Assembly: GCF_000003195.3 (NCBI RefSeq)
Contig: NC_012876.2
Location: 6,675,306 to 6,739,305 of the forward strand
DNA: 64,000 nt
Direction: 5' to 3'
From: Sorghum bicolor
Taxonomy: Eukaryota > Streptophyta > Magnoliopsida > Poales > Poaceae
Shown: positions 53,882-63,935 of the stretch, one piece after another
Layout of the letters: every line of letters starts with the position of its first letter
Numbering within the stretch: the first letter of the stretch is position 1
Program-made: the position numbers and the translations under genes
The notes under the pieces: generated by a model
Database searches by the model: none
What the model was told of the DNA's origin: nothing
Seen by the model: only the letters and a program-made list of their open reading frames with translations

Positions 53882-56800
53882 GAAGCCGTGCTCGTCGACT
53901 TTCTCCGTGCGAATGCTGATATGTTTGCATGGAGTCCCTCGGATATGCCGGGCATACCAAGGGAAGTCGCCGAGCACTCCTTGGAGATTCGAGCCGGTTC
54001 CAAGCCAGTGAAGCAGCGGTTGCGCCGATTCGACGAGGAAAAGCGCAAGATCATTGGCGAGGAGGTCCACAAGCTTTTGACGGCCGGATTCATCAAGGAG
54101 GTTCATCATCCTGACTGGTTAGCGAACCCTGTATTAGTTAAGAAAAAGAATGGAAAAATGAGGATGTGTGTCGATTATACTAGTTTGAATAAAGCATGTC
54201 CGAAAGTTCCTTTTCCATTACCACGCATTGATCAGATTGTCGATTCTACCGCGGGATGTGAAACCCTTTCTTTCCTTGATGCTTATTCCGGTTACCATCA
54301 AATAAAAATGAAGGAGTCCGACCAGCTCGCGACCTCTTTCATCACGCCTTTTGGGATGTATTGCTACGTGACCATGCCATTCGGGCTTCGAAACGCCGGA
54401 GCCACGTATCAACGTTGCATGCTCCACGTTTTCGGCAAACACATAGGGTCAACGGTCGAGGCCTACGTCGACGACATTGTCGTCAAGTCGAAGCAACGAG
54501 GAGACCTGATCCAGGACCTCGAGGTTGCCTTTAGCTGCTTACGCGCCAGCCGGATCAAGCTTAATCCCGAGAAGTGCGTTTTCGGCGTGCCTCGAGGCAT
54601 GCTCTTAGGATACATTGTTTCACAGCGCGGTATCGAGGCCAACCCCGAGAAAGTCTCGGCCATCACGAAAATGGGGCCAATCCGAGACATCAAGGGTGTC
54701 CAGAGAGTCACGGGGTGCCTGGCGGCTCTGAGCCGTTTCATCTCGAGACTAGGAGAAAAGGCATTACCATTATATCGACTCCTGAAGAAGGTCGACCGCT
54801 TTTCTTGGACCCCCGAGGCCGAGGAAGCACTCGAAAAATTAAAGAAGACGCTGACCTCGGCACCAGTCCTGGTTCCACCTCAACCTGCGGAGCCTCTACT
54901 CCTCTACGTCGCGTCGACGGCCCAGGTCGTCAGCGCGGCGGTGGTGGTCGAAAGGCAAGAGGAGGGTCACGCGCTGCCGGTCCAAAGGCCAGTCTATTTC
55001 GTCAGCGAGGTGCTCTCGGAGACCAAGGCGCGTTACCCCCAAATCCAGAAGCTAATCTACGCCGTAATCCTTGCCCGCCGCAAATTACAGCATTACTTCC
55101 TGGGTCATCCTATCACGGTGGTCTCTTCTTTCCCTTTGGGCGAGATAATCCAGAGCAAGGAGGCCACGGGAAGGATAGCGAAGTGGTCGGTCGAGCTCAT
55201 GAGCGAGACTCTCACTTACGCGCCTCGAAAGGCCATCAAATCGCAAGCCCTGGTAGACTTCGTCGCGGAATGGACGGACTCCCAGCTTCCCCCAACTCAG
55301 GTCCAGGCGGAGCTGTGGACAATGTATTTTGACGGGTCACTCATGAAAACTGGGGCAGGGGCCGGCCTACTATTCATCTCACCCTTGGGCGTCCACATGA
55401 GGTACATAATCAGGATTCACTTCGCCGCATCTAACAATGTCGCAGAGTATGAGGCCCTCGTCAACGGTCTCAAGATCGCTATCGAGTTAGGAGTCCAACG
55501 CCTCGACGTCCGAGGCGACTCCCAACTCGTCATCGACCAGGTAATGAAAGCCTCGAGTTGCCATGACCCAAAAATGGAAGCATACTGCAAGGAGGTGCGT
55601 CGACTCGAAGACAAATTCCACGGCCTCGAGCTTGTCCATGTCGCTCGGCGCTACAACGAGGCAGCTGATGAACTCGCCAAGATTGCATCTACCAGAGGCA
55701 CAGTGCCGCCTGATGCGTTCTCAAAGGATCTACACGAGCCATCCGTCGATCTAGGCACGGGGGCTGGCGTCGACGCCACCATCGCCCAACCAACCAATGC
55801 TGTCGATGCGCTCTTGATGGAGGAAGAGGTGATGGAAATAGAACGACGACCGGGTCGACCATTCGATTGGCGCACACCGTTCCTCGACTGCCTTATCCGC
55901 GGTGAGTTGCCAGAAGACAGGACAGAAGCTCGTCGTATCGCTCGACGGGCCAAATCATATGTGATCTACGGTGAAGACAACGAGCTATATCGACGGAGCC
56001 CGACGGGGATCTTACAGCGTTGCATCACCATAGAGGAAGGCCGAAAACTCCTCGACGACCTACACTCGGGGGCTTGTGGCCACCACGCCGCCCCACGGAC
56101 CCTCGTAGGAAACGCTTTTCGGCAAGGTTTTTACTGGCCAACGGCCGTGGCGGATGCCATCGAGCTAGTACGCTCGTGTCATGGGTGCCAGTTCTACGCC
56201 AAACAGACGCACCTGCCCGCCCACGCTCTTCAGATGATCCCCATCACCTGGCCGTTTGCGGTATGGGGACTCGATTTAGTAGGACCCTTACAAAAGGCGA
56301 AAGGAGGGTATACCCATTTGCTGGTGGCTATCGACAAGTTCTCCAAATGGATCGAGGCTCGGCCCATCACCAACATCCGCTCCGAGCAGGCCGTCCTTTT
56401 CTTCTCCGACATTATCCATCGGTTTGGGATCCCCAATGTCATCATCACCGACAACGGCACCCAGTTCACTGGCAGAAAGTTCCTGGATTTCTGCGATCAG
56501 CATCACATCCGTGTGAACTGGTCCGCAGTAGCCCACCCTCGAACTAACGGTCAGGTTGAGCGTGCCAACGGCATGATTTTGCAAGGACTCAAGCCGAGGA
56601 TCTACAATCGATTGAAGAAGTTCGGCAAGAGATGGGTCGAGGAGCTTTCTTCGGTCCTATGGAGCCTAAGGACAACGCCAAGCAGGGCCACCAAATACAC
56701 CCCGTTCTTCATGGTCTACGGCTCTGAGGCTATCCTCCCCACAGACCTCGAGTATGGGTCACCTCGACTCAAGGCTTACAACGAGCAATCGAACAAAGAA

Positions 56801-57109
56801 GCTCAAGAAAACGCGGTCGACCAACTCGAGGAGGCTCGAGACATGGCCCTCCTCAACTCTGCTAGATATCAGCAGAGACTCCGACGTTACCACGACAAGC
56901 ACGTGCGCAAGAGGGACCTCAACGTAGGCGACCTTGTCCTACGACGCCGGCAAAGCAACCAAGGACGCCACAAGCTGACCCCACCTTGGGAAGGCCCGTA
57001 TGTGGTGGCCGAGGTCCTTAAGCCAGGAACGTACAAAGTGGCGGACGAAAAGGGGGCAGTCTTCGCCAACGCATGGAACATCGAACAGCTACGTCGATTC
57101 TACCCCTAG
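53882..57109 (+). CDS. pol: Pol: reverse transcriptase, RNase H (two), integrase
   Basis: 1,075 residues in frame with gag after one UAG codon; no independent ATG is evident near its start. The reverse transcriptase has LVKKKNGKMRMCVDYTSLNK and the catalytic YVDD at about 195-198. The connection/RNase H-like part (PVYFVSEVLSETKARYPQ, RRKLQHYFLGHPI) is followed by a second RNase H (MYFDGSLMKTGAGAG with Asp 484; RGDSQLVIDQV; RRYNEAADELA). The integrase has an HHCC finger (SGACGHHAAPRTL...CHGCQFY) and catalytic D798, D857 and E893, the canonical D,D(35)E spacing. A C-terminal GPYVV/LKPGTYKV region ends it. All catalytic residues are intact. It copies RNA into DNA and integrates it. Confidence 0.92.
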   Translation, partial: EAVLVDFLRANADMFAWSPSDMPGIPREVAEHSLEIRAGSKPVKQRLRRFDEEKRKIIGEEVHKLLTAGFIKEVHHPDWLANPVLVKKKNGKMRMCVDYTSLNKACPKVPFPLPRIDQIVDSTAGCETLSFLDAYSGYHQIKMKESDQLATSFITPFGMYCYVTMPFGLRNAGATYQRCMLHVFGKHIGSTVEAYVDDIVVKSKQRGDLIQDLEVAFSCLRASRIKLNPEKCVFGVPRGMLLGYIVSQRGIEANPEKVSAITKMGPIRDIKGVQRVTGCLAALSRFISRLGEKALPLYRLLKKVDRFSWTPEAEEALEKLKKTLTSAPVLVPPQPAEPLLLYVASTAQVVSAAVVVERQEEGHALPVQRPVYFVSEVLSETKARYPQIQKLIYAVILARRKLQHYFLGHPITVVSSFPLGEIIQSKEATGRIAKWSVELMSETLTYAPRKAIKSQALVDFVAEWTDSQLPPTQVQAELWTMYFDGSLMKTGAGAGLLFISPLGVHMRYIIRIHFAASNNVAEYEALVNGLKIAIELGVQRLDVRGDSQLVIDQVMKASSCHDPKMEAYCKEVRRLEDKFHGLELVHVARRYNEAADELAKIASTRGTVPPDAFSKDLHEPSVDLGTGAGVDATIAQPTNAVDALLMEEEVMEIERRPGRPFDWRTPFLDCLIRGELPEDRTEARRIARRAKSYVIYGEDNELYRRSPTGILQRCITIEEGRKLLDDLHSGACGHHAAPRTLVGNAFRQGFYWPTAVADAIELVRSCHGCQFYAKQTHLPAHALQMIPITWPFAVWGLDLVGPLQKAKGGYTHLLVAIDKFSKWIEARPITNIRSEQAVLFFSDIIHRFGIPNVIITDNGTQFTGRKFLDFCDQHHIRVNWSAVAHPRTNGQVERANGMILQGLKPRIYNRLKKFGKRWVEELSSVLWSLRTTPSRATKYTPFFMVYGSEAILPTDLEYGSPRLKAYNEQSNKEAQENAVDQLEEARDMALLNSARYQQRLRRYHDKHVRKRDLNVGDLVLRRRQSNQGRHKLTPPWEGPYVVAEVLKPGTYKVADEKGAVFANAWNIEQLRRFYP

Positions 57110-57165
57110 AAGTCCTAGAATTACGATCCTACTTTTTGTACGAAGACTTTGTAAATGAACGCATG

Positions 57166-57175
57166 AATAAATAAA
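57166..57175 (+). terminator. Polyadenylation-signal-like AATAAATAAA
   Basis: Two overlapping AATAAA hexamers lie about 55 bases after the pol stop, in the gap between pol and the convergent antisense gene. They could end a shorter sense RNA that lacks the downstream half. Confidence 0.4.
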
Positions 57176-57240
57176 GTCTTTCCCTCGAGCGGCTTCTTTC
57201 TGTACCAAAAACAGTTACGAGTGATAGTCTCGACGTCAAA

Positions 57241-57290
57241 AGGGGATGCCGACCATGACCCATCATAGTCCGCACCCCCTCGGGGGCTAC
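57241..57290 (+). repeat. Hairpin plus CTCGGGGGCTAC module, copy 1
   Basis: GGGGATGC near 57242 can pair with GCACCCC at about 57272-57278 (imperfect stem). CTCGGGGGCTAC follows at 57279-57290, the same 12-mer that abuts the 3' LTR. Confidence 0.5.
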
Positions 57291-57662
57291 CAGAGGGACG
57301 ACCCCTCCCCAAGCGTCGAAAAAGCCAAAAAGTTTCTCTCTTTCCTACTTAGTAAACCTTGAACGATCGAGTAGTCGAGGCGCCTCGAGCCCCTCGAGGA
57401 CCGAAGGATAGCGAGCCTGAGAACACCTACGCCCCCGGGCTATGGAAACTCTACTCACTCCCTCACCCTCGAGGCGATCGAAGCTGTCTTTTACGAAAAA
57501 TCGAACAAGGAACACATGTGTAAGCGCAAAAAGAAATAAAAGAACCTCGAGTGGAAAGACAAACAAACATTTAACAACCACGAAAATACTGTATCGCTTA
57601 GAAACAGGATTAACTAAATTTTATACAAGGGGCCCCAGGCACCCCGAGCAGGCTCGCAGGCC

Positions 57663-60600
57663 TCAGTTCATGGTACGATCCTCGCCACCCTCACCTCCGC
57701 CCGAGCTAGCCTCAGGAGGGAGCACCTCAGGCTCGAAGAGCTTGGCCAACCTTTCTCCAGGAGCCTCCGCGTCGTCGATCAAGGCATGGAGCCTCTCCTC
57801 GTTCTCCGCGTCGGTCTTGCAGATGTCGGTGACGAAGCCATGGGACACCACCTCCATGTCGTAGGAGAAGCCCGAGCAGACAACCGCCATCGCCCGCTTC
57901 ACCCCGATGTGGAGGGCATCCCGCACCCGATCTCGCAGCGTCGCGCCTATGTAGCACAACTGGTCGATCAGGGCGTCGCCTCGAGCGTCCTCCCTCGACT
58001 CATCCATAGGCTCGACCTCCCAAGAGGTCGAGAGATCGCTTATCGCCGTCCGCACTCGACGGTTCAAAGCGACCTCAGCCTCGAGTTGAGCCTTGGCGTT
58101 GCGAGCCTCGGCTTGGGCGGCCAGGAGTTCGTCCTTGAGCCCTATAAACGCCAATACAGAGAAGGTTTAGAAAAAACTCAAGCACACCTCGAAAAGGAAA
58201 TTCGACAAAGGAAACATACCTTTGATGCTCTCCTCTAGAGCCGTGTTCTCGCCAACCAATCTGGTGTTGGCACGCTCGATCTCTCTGTTGGAGCGCGCCA
58301 GCTCAGTATTGGCGACGCAGAGATCTTCGATCACCCTGCCAGCCTGGGCGACGGCTCCACTCTTCTCCAGCAGTTCTCCCTTCAGACGCTCGACGTCGTC
58401 GGAGAGACTGCGGGATCGAGCTCGCTCTATCTCGAGGTCTTCGAGGGTTTTCTTCTTTGCGTCCTCGGCGGCACCTCTGGCGACCTCATTGTCCACGTAC
58501 GCCACCTTCATCTTCTGGAAGGTATCGCGGAGGGAGTCCAGGTCGGTTTGGAGAAGGCCCTTTTCCTTGTCCAGATCCGCGATGACGCCCTTGTGGGACA
58601 GGACCTCCTCCCGGGCTCTGGACGCGGCTTCCTCGACTGTAAGAGTCCGCTCCCGTAGCCGCACCGCCTCCTCCTCCGCCTTCTTCGAGACCTCTCGGGC
58701 CTCGGCCAAAGCAGCCTCCCTCACTTTCTTCTCCTCCTCGAGTGCTATAAGATCTTTGTAAGCTTTAAGCAGCTTTTCCTGCGACTCGAGGAGTTGATCC
58801 TTGAGGAGGGGAAGCTGCTCCCATCCGCCCCTCGTGGCGTGAATGAAGCTAGATTTGATGCCAGAGGTCTCTTTCATATCCTGCGAATCAGGGGTCAGGG
58901 GGATGAGAACATAGAAACCCAAAAGCACCACCAAGATTGGAGCTCGAGAAACGCTTACAAAATAAGCTGGGCCAAGCCCGTTGTTGATGACGTCCGATAG
59001 GAGCCCCACCACATGTTTCATCCAAAGGCGGAGCTCCTCGACGTGCTCCCACTTCTCGACCTCCTTCTTGTCGTCGAGGAAGATATTGGGCTCGGACGGG
59101 TCGCTGGAAGCTCGGATACGAATCCGATCGGGACACCAGTTCTCCATCTCCCGATCGGCCCGCACCTTGACGCCGCGGAGAAAGTTCTCGACAGTCTCGA
59201 GAGAACCCCCGTGGCGCAAGAACAGGTCGGCGAGGCAAGGGAACCGCCCGTCGTCATCCACCGTCTTCCACGTACCGTCCTTGCTCCCAGACGATCCGAT
59301 CTCGTCTTCCTCAGAGGGAAAACGGTCCTCCCACGCTCGACGCTCCCGGAGGAACCCTGGGGCGATCCCGTCCATGCCGTAGAGTGTCCTCTTGATCTCG
59401 GACTCGGGGTCGGTGGGGGTGCGCATCATGCAGGCGAGCGCCACCACTCCGTCCGCTCGCCCCGACTCTGCCCGGATCGCGGCGGGCGCCCCCGGGAGAA
59501 GCCACGCTGGGGTGGGAGGCCCGTACACCGGCAAATCTCCCTCTTGATCGCCGGGCTCTTGCGACGCCTGCGGCGCCGATCCGGCCAAAATTTGAGGCGG
59601 GGGCTCGAGTGGCTCGTTCTCTTGGCCCCCCAGCTGCTGTTGCCGCCCCAGCTGCTGCTGCTGCTCGTCCTGCTGATGCAGCAGTTGCTCCTCCGGCTGG
59701 GGTTGCTGCTGCTGCTGCTCTAGTGACGGCTGCGCCGCCTCGCGCTCCCGCGCCTCCTCCTCCACCATCTTCCTTTGCGTCTCGAGGGCTCGAAGGCCTG
59801 CGGGCCAGGGAGTCCGTCCTGCGACGTTGGGAGTCGACGCCTCTTCCTCCATGGGTCGGACGCCCCCAGACGCTTCGTTACCATCAGACGTGTCGCTGAT
59901 GGTGATGGGTTCCCCCTCGACCCCCAATCGAGGGGGCTCGGGGGCTCCCTCTGACACTCGCGTCTGGGGGGTCGCATCATGAGTTGGTGGCGGCGGAGTA
60001 GGCGCGGGACGAGGCGACGCTGTCTCGACGCCGGCTGAAGGTTGGGTGCTTGACGGGCCTGCAAAACAAAGGGTAAAGGTCAGACGTCATGATAACCGAC
60101 GTAATAATATCGCGACACCCAGGAATTAACTACGAACCTGGTTCCGTGGAGGCGGCACCCGTTCTGAGCCTCTTGGCCATCGATGGTTGGGCCTGCTCGA
60201 GGGTCCGTTTCAGCCTGAGAAAAAGTCAGCATGTGAGGAAAGGTGAGAGAATGAGGGGACAAAGACCGCAACAACAAAAGGGCTTACCCCACGGGCAGAA
60301 CGGCTCGCCTTCCGCCACCCCGACCAGCGGGCCTCGAGCCACCCCGCGTCGGGGCGCTAGGCCCCTCGAGGGCAGAAACTGGCCTAGGTACGTCGGGTCC
60401 CGCTTGGCGGGCGCCGGGACTCGCGCTCCTACGGCCGGCGTCTCCTTTCTCAGAGGCCGCAGCGCGACCGCGGGTCAGCGGCCCCGACGCCTGGGACCTA
60501 GCCGGACCGCTCTCCCTGGGCGCCAGGGGAGGGCGCGGTGCGTCCTGGCCCGCCTTGAACGCGGAAGGAGCGTCGGGCCGGGGACGACGAGACCCGCTCG

Positions 60601-61955
60601 GACCCTCCTCCGGCGCCTCCGTCCGGGGGGCGTCGACGTCATCTCGAGGAGGGCCCTCGAGGATCCGATCGAGACGCGACGCCATCCCCTCGGAGTCGTC
60701 GCTACTCTCGTCGTCGTCATCGTCATCGTTGGGGGATTCTTCTTCAGGCTCCCCCCTCTGCCTGGATTTGGCTCGACGCACCTCTAATGCTTGGCGGTCG
60801 AGATTCTTCTTCTTCTCCCCCTTTTTTGCGGAGTCCTTGGCAGACTTCAACTTCTCGGCGGATTGGCGTCGTTTGTCACGATCGACCTCGTCCTCCTTTA
60901 CTGGAGGCCTCGAGGACCGGACATCAATCCGACCCTGCCAAAACTAAGGTAGACTTAGAAAAAAAAAAGAGAGGGGAGAGGGGAAACCTAGAATCGAGGA
61001 TGCGCGCAAGAAGAAAGCGTACCAGATCGATCGAGCCTGCGTCGGGTCGCATGGGGAAGCCGTTGACGTGCTCCGGCTTAAAATCACCGGCAATTGCGGC
61101 CCTGACTCGGGCCGCGACTTCATCGTCCGTCGGAGGCTCGCTGGACATCCGACATGCCTCGAGGTCCCGAGACGAGACGCCAGGGCCCATCTCGTCCATC
61201 CTCAGCGGTCGTGACATCAGAGGGAGAACTCTCCGATGATGGACGGCCGAGAGGACGAGGGCGGCGGTCAAACCTTCCTGGCGAAGCTTCTTCAGGGCGT
61301 CGAGGAGAGGGTCGAGCCGAGGCTGATGAGCTTGGACGACGCCGTACGTCCAGTCCGCAGGGCGCTCCAAGATCAGACGGCCCGAGTAGGGAGGTAGGAG
61401 GTTGTCGTCGTTCCGCAGATAGAACCATTGAGAGTCCCAACCGGCATGGTTGGTCGACAACCCTACCGGAATGTACTCCCGCGGCCGGTCCGTCTTCCCC
61501 GTCTTCTGCACCAGATTGAGGCAACCCGCTCGCACGGGTTTCCTCACGCCCGCGGTTCCGGTGGAGGCGTGAAACAGCTCGCCCCTGTAGAGGTGGAGCC
61601 ACAGCTCCCAGTGCGGCATCATCCCTAGGAAGCCCTCACACACGGCGGCGAAGACCGCCGCCACGGTGATGGCGTTCGGGGAGAAGTGCTGCAGCTCCAC
61701 CCCATAATGGAAGCAGAGGGCCCGCATGAAGCGGCTTGGAGGCGCGCCCAGACCGTGGCGGTGGAACTTGGCGAACGACACCACGTAGCCCTCGGGTGGC
61801 TGAGGCGCCCTGTGACTCGCTGGCGGCGCGATCCACTCTGGCGACGACAGCGAGGTGCGGCGGCGCAGCAGTCCCTCCTTCTCGAGCTCTAACAGCCGGC
61901 GCTCCGTCATCGACGACGGGCGCCATTCATCGGCGGCGACGAGTCTTACAGGCAT
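57663..61955 (-). CDS. Antisense spliced gene of the retrotransposon (six exons, 1,298 residues)
   Basis: Exons in transcript order: 61023-61955, 60288-60934, 60138-60214, 58959-60058, 58220-58880, 57663-58141. All introns are GT-AG with good acceptors (TTGGCAG, TTTCTCAG, TTTTGCAG, ATTCGCAG, TTTATAG) and all phases agree, giving one open protein. Exon 1 (residues 1-311) resembles the plant 'putative gypsy-type transposon' domain (PF04195): YVVSFAKFHRHGLGAPPSRF, GVELQHFSPNAI, WFYLRNDD. Residues 312-560 are charged, with a basic NLS-like KKGEKKKNLDR and acidic SPNDDDDDDESSDDSE. A Gln-rich stretch lies in exon 4. Exons 5-6 form a long coiled coil (about 945-1190). Such antisense genes are known in Tat-lineage elements, but their function is unknown; nuclear DNA- or RNA-binding is only a guess. 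Confidence 0.8.
59912..59948. repeat. Hairpin plus CTCGGGGGCTCC module, copy 2
   Basis: CCCCCTCGA (59912-59920) pairs perfectly with TCGAGGGGG (59928-59936) across a 7-base loop. CTCGGGGGCTCC follows directly (59937-59948), one base different from the 12-mer at the 3' LTR. It lies within the antisense coding exon. Confidence 0.6.
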
Positions 61956-62087
61956 CTTGGCTAACGGGACGGTGGGTTCGCTACGGCTCGAGGGGGCGTG
62001 TGCGCGTGAGATGACGAGAAAGCAAAGGCAGCAAAGGAACGAGAGCGAGAAGGCGGAAGGGAGAGGAACGGCGGTGACGCGACGACA

Positions 62088-62095
62088 TATTTATA
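62088..62095 (-). promoter_or_regulatory. TATA box of the antisense gene
   Basis: TATAAATA on the minus strand, about 133 bases upstream of the antisense ATG at 61955. It gives an expected leader of about 100 bases. It lies in the internal region, separate from LTR promoters. Confidence 0.6.
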
Positions 62096-62163
62096 GGCAG
62101 CTGTCCGCCAACGGACAGATCCGAGAAGTAAGGTAACTCCCCCCATAAATGCGCCGCCTGACA

Positions 62164-62182
62164 GCTCTCTCTCTCTCTCTCC
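62164..62182. repeat. (CT)n microsatellite
   Basis: CTCTCTCTCTCTCTCTC run upstream of the antisense TATA box (as GA repeats on the antisense strand). GA repeats can be promoter elements in plants. Confidence 0.7.
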
Positions 62183-62747
62183 TCACAGGCCGGACTCTCC
62201 GAATTCCTCGCCGATACGGTGTCGTAACGTCATCCGCCTAAAAAGACGCGCCCAACGGGCAGAAATGCGAACCGCCACGACCGTTTCCTTCCTTCGTAAG
62301 CCAAGGGACATAACCGCAAAAGTCTCGAGAGGTCGATGGCTGGCCCGCCGAAAGGGTTCGACAGCCGATCTCGAGCGCTAGAGTCAGGAATCCCCAGCGA
62401 GCGGTCGAAGATCGAGGCCCGCCTCGAGGACTCGCTGGTGATGTTCAAGGTAGGGTCGAGACAGTCGAGAGGTATCCCCCCGAAGGGAGGCATCGAGCCA
62501 CTGGACTCTATCGAATGAGACCAGTATCCCCGACCACGTCGACCCTGCTTTATGAGGGCGCCTCCGGGCTACAGCTGACCCCCTCGAAAGGGGCACAGGT
62601 TCTCACTTGGACTACCCACTAGGAACTCAATTTGGGATGGAAGACGCTCGCTCTATCGAGAGTACGTCGAAACCCCCGGGCAAAAACGAGCCAGTCAGAA
62701 CCTTCCACCACTGGTGTCGAAAGCGTTTCTGCGAATTAGAAACATAA
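62183..62747. other. Non-coding retrotransposon DNA upstream of the antisense promoter
   Basis: No supported gene. Short frames on both strands are not conserved-looking. TCGAG words are frequent, as throughout the element. Confidence 0.5.
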
Positions 62748-62790
62748 CCCTCGAAGGAGTCAAAAACTCCTCCGAGGGCTCGGGGGCTAC
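62748..62790 (+). repeat. Hairpin plus CTCGGGGGCTAC module, copy 3
   Basis: CCCTCGAAGGAGT (62748-62760) pairs with ACTCCTCCGAGGG (62766-62778), 12 of 13 positions, around CAAAA. The 12-mer follows directly at 62779-62790. Confidence 0.75.
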
Positions 62791-62840
62791 CCCGCGGGGT
62801 CGCTCGCGCGCCCCCACGAAAATTCGACCGTAAATCAAAA

Positions 62841-62884
62841 CCTCCATTCGAGCGCTAGCGCTCAAATGGAGGCTCGGGGGCTAC
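62841..62884 (+). other. Hairpin and polypurine tract at the 3' LTR (module copy 4)
   Basis: CCTCCATTCGAGCGCT (62841-62856) and AGCGCTCAAATGGAGG (62857-62872) form a near-perfect palindrome, 15 of 16 pairs. GGAGGCTCGGGGGCTAC then abuts the 3' LTR at 62885 and should be the polypurine tract priming plus-strand DNA synthesis. Confidence 0.75.
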
Positions 62885-63935
62885 TGTCGAGGGTATCGGT
62901 AAGGGGTACCCTCAGCAATACGCATTATGAGATTGCCCGTACGAAGGTCGAAACCCTTAATTCGACGCTCTAATCTTACGTATGCGCCGCCATCGACGGT
63001 CGCAGCCTCGAAGACGGAAATAGCCTCGAGCGAATCGGTTCAGGACTCGAGCCACGACTGCCGTCGATGACGGAAGCGGGCTCGAGCGAATCAAGAGGAG
63101 TCGGGCGCGAGGACACTGTCCGCCGCCTGACGCGCGCACGCGAGCTGGAGCATTAAATGCACCTGACGCTTCCCACCTAACACACAGGTCATGGGAGGCG
63201 TGATAGGGAGCAAGCTTCTGTCCCATCGTTCTTTTTGCAGCTTTCCCACCGAACGACCCAGGGCGTGTCAGGACGCAAGAAACAAGGATGGAACGTCTAA
63301 TCGGGACCCCCTCGAGATATCCAAGGTCAGCGCTCCAAATACCAGCGTATTACACGGCGTCCGACCCTCGACCAAACAGGGCCCCTACCCAGGAACAAGT
63401 TGGGCGTCGACTAACTTCATCACAGCTACGCCGTCGGGTCCGCCACCATACCGTACAAGCGTGCGACCTCAGGACCGGCACAAGGCGGCTGGCAGGGCAG
63501 AACACAGGAGCACGCGTGATCATCACCGAGCTATCAAGATGGGACGGCTCGAGGCCATGCCGTACGGAAGCCTCGAGTAGGTCAGCGCTCCATGCGGCTA
63601 TCGATCCCTACTCTAACATCTATGCATGTACCCTGTGTCTCTCCTTGGAACTATAAAAGGAGGGACTCAGGAATAGAAGAGGGATCACAACACAGAACAC
63701 ACACACACTCGTACGCAGTAGAGCTGCGCACTTCATACCACGCTTGTATTCGCCCCTGTACAAGCACTTAGGTGCAAGATAATACAAACTCTCTCCCCCC
63801 CCCGCTGGACGTAGGGCCTTCTCTTGCCCGAACCAGGATAAAACTCAGTGTCTTCTTGCATCACCATCCGGAAAAGGGGAGCACGCATACAAATTTACTC
63901 GTCGGTGTGACCCCCCGGGAGACAAAACACCGACA
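62885..63935 (+). repeat. 3' LTR
   Basis: 1,051 bp, collinear with the 5' LTR at an offset of 13,265. Ends CGACA, followed by the CCATG duplication. Confidence 0.95.

Larger units (their letters stand above)
49620..63935 (+). mobile_element. Complete Ty3/gypsy (Tat-lineage) LTR retrotransposon, CCATG duplication
   Basis: 14,316 bp with two 1,051-bp LTRs (TGTCG...CGACA ends), flanked by CCATG at 49615-49619 and 63936-63940. The order is LTR, primer-binding site, gag, protease, reverse transcriptase, two RNase H-like regions, integrase, then an oppositely oriented spliced gene, polypurine tract and LTR. Integrase after RNase H defines Ty3/gypsy. The extra RNase H and the additional gene downstream of pol point to the Tat lineage (Retand/Grande/RIRE2-like). 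Only one LTR difference was seen by eye, so the insertion is recent. Confidence 0.95.
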
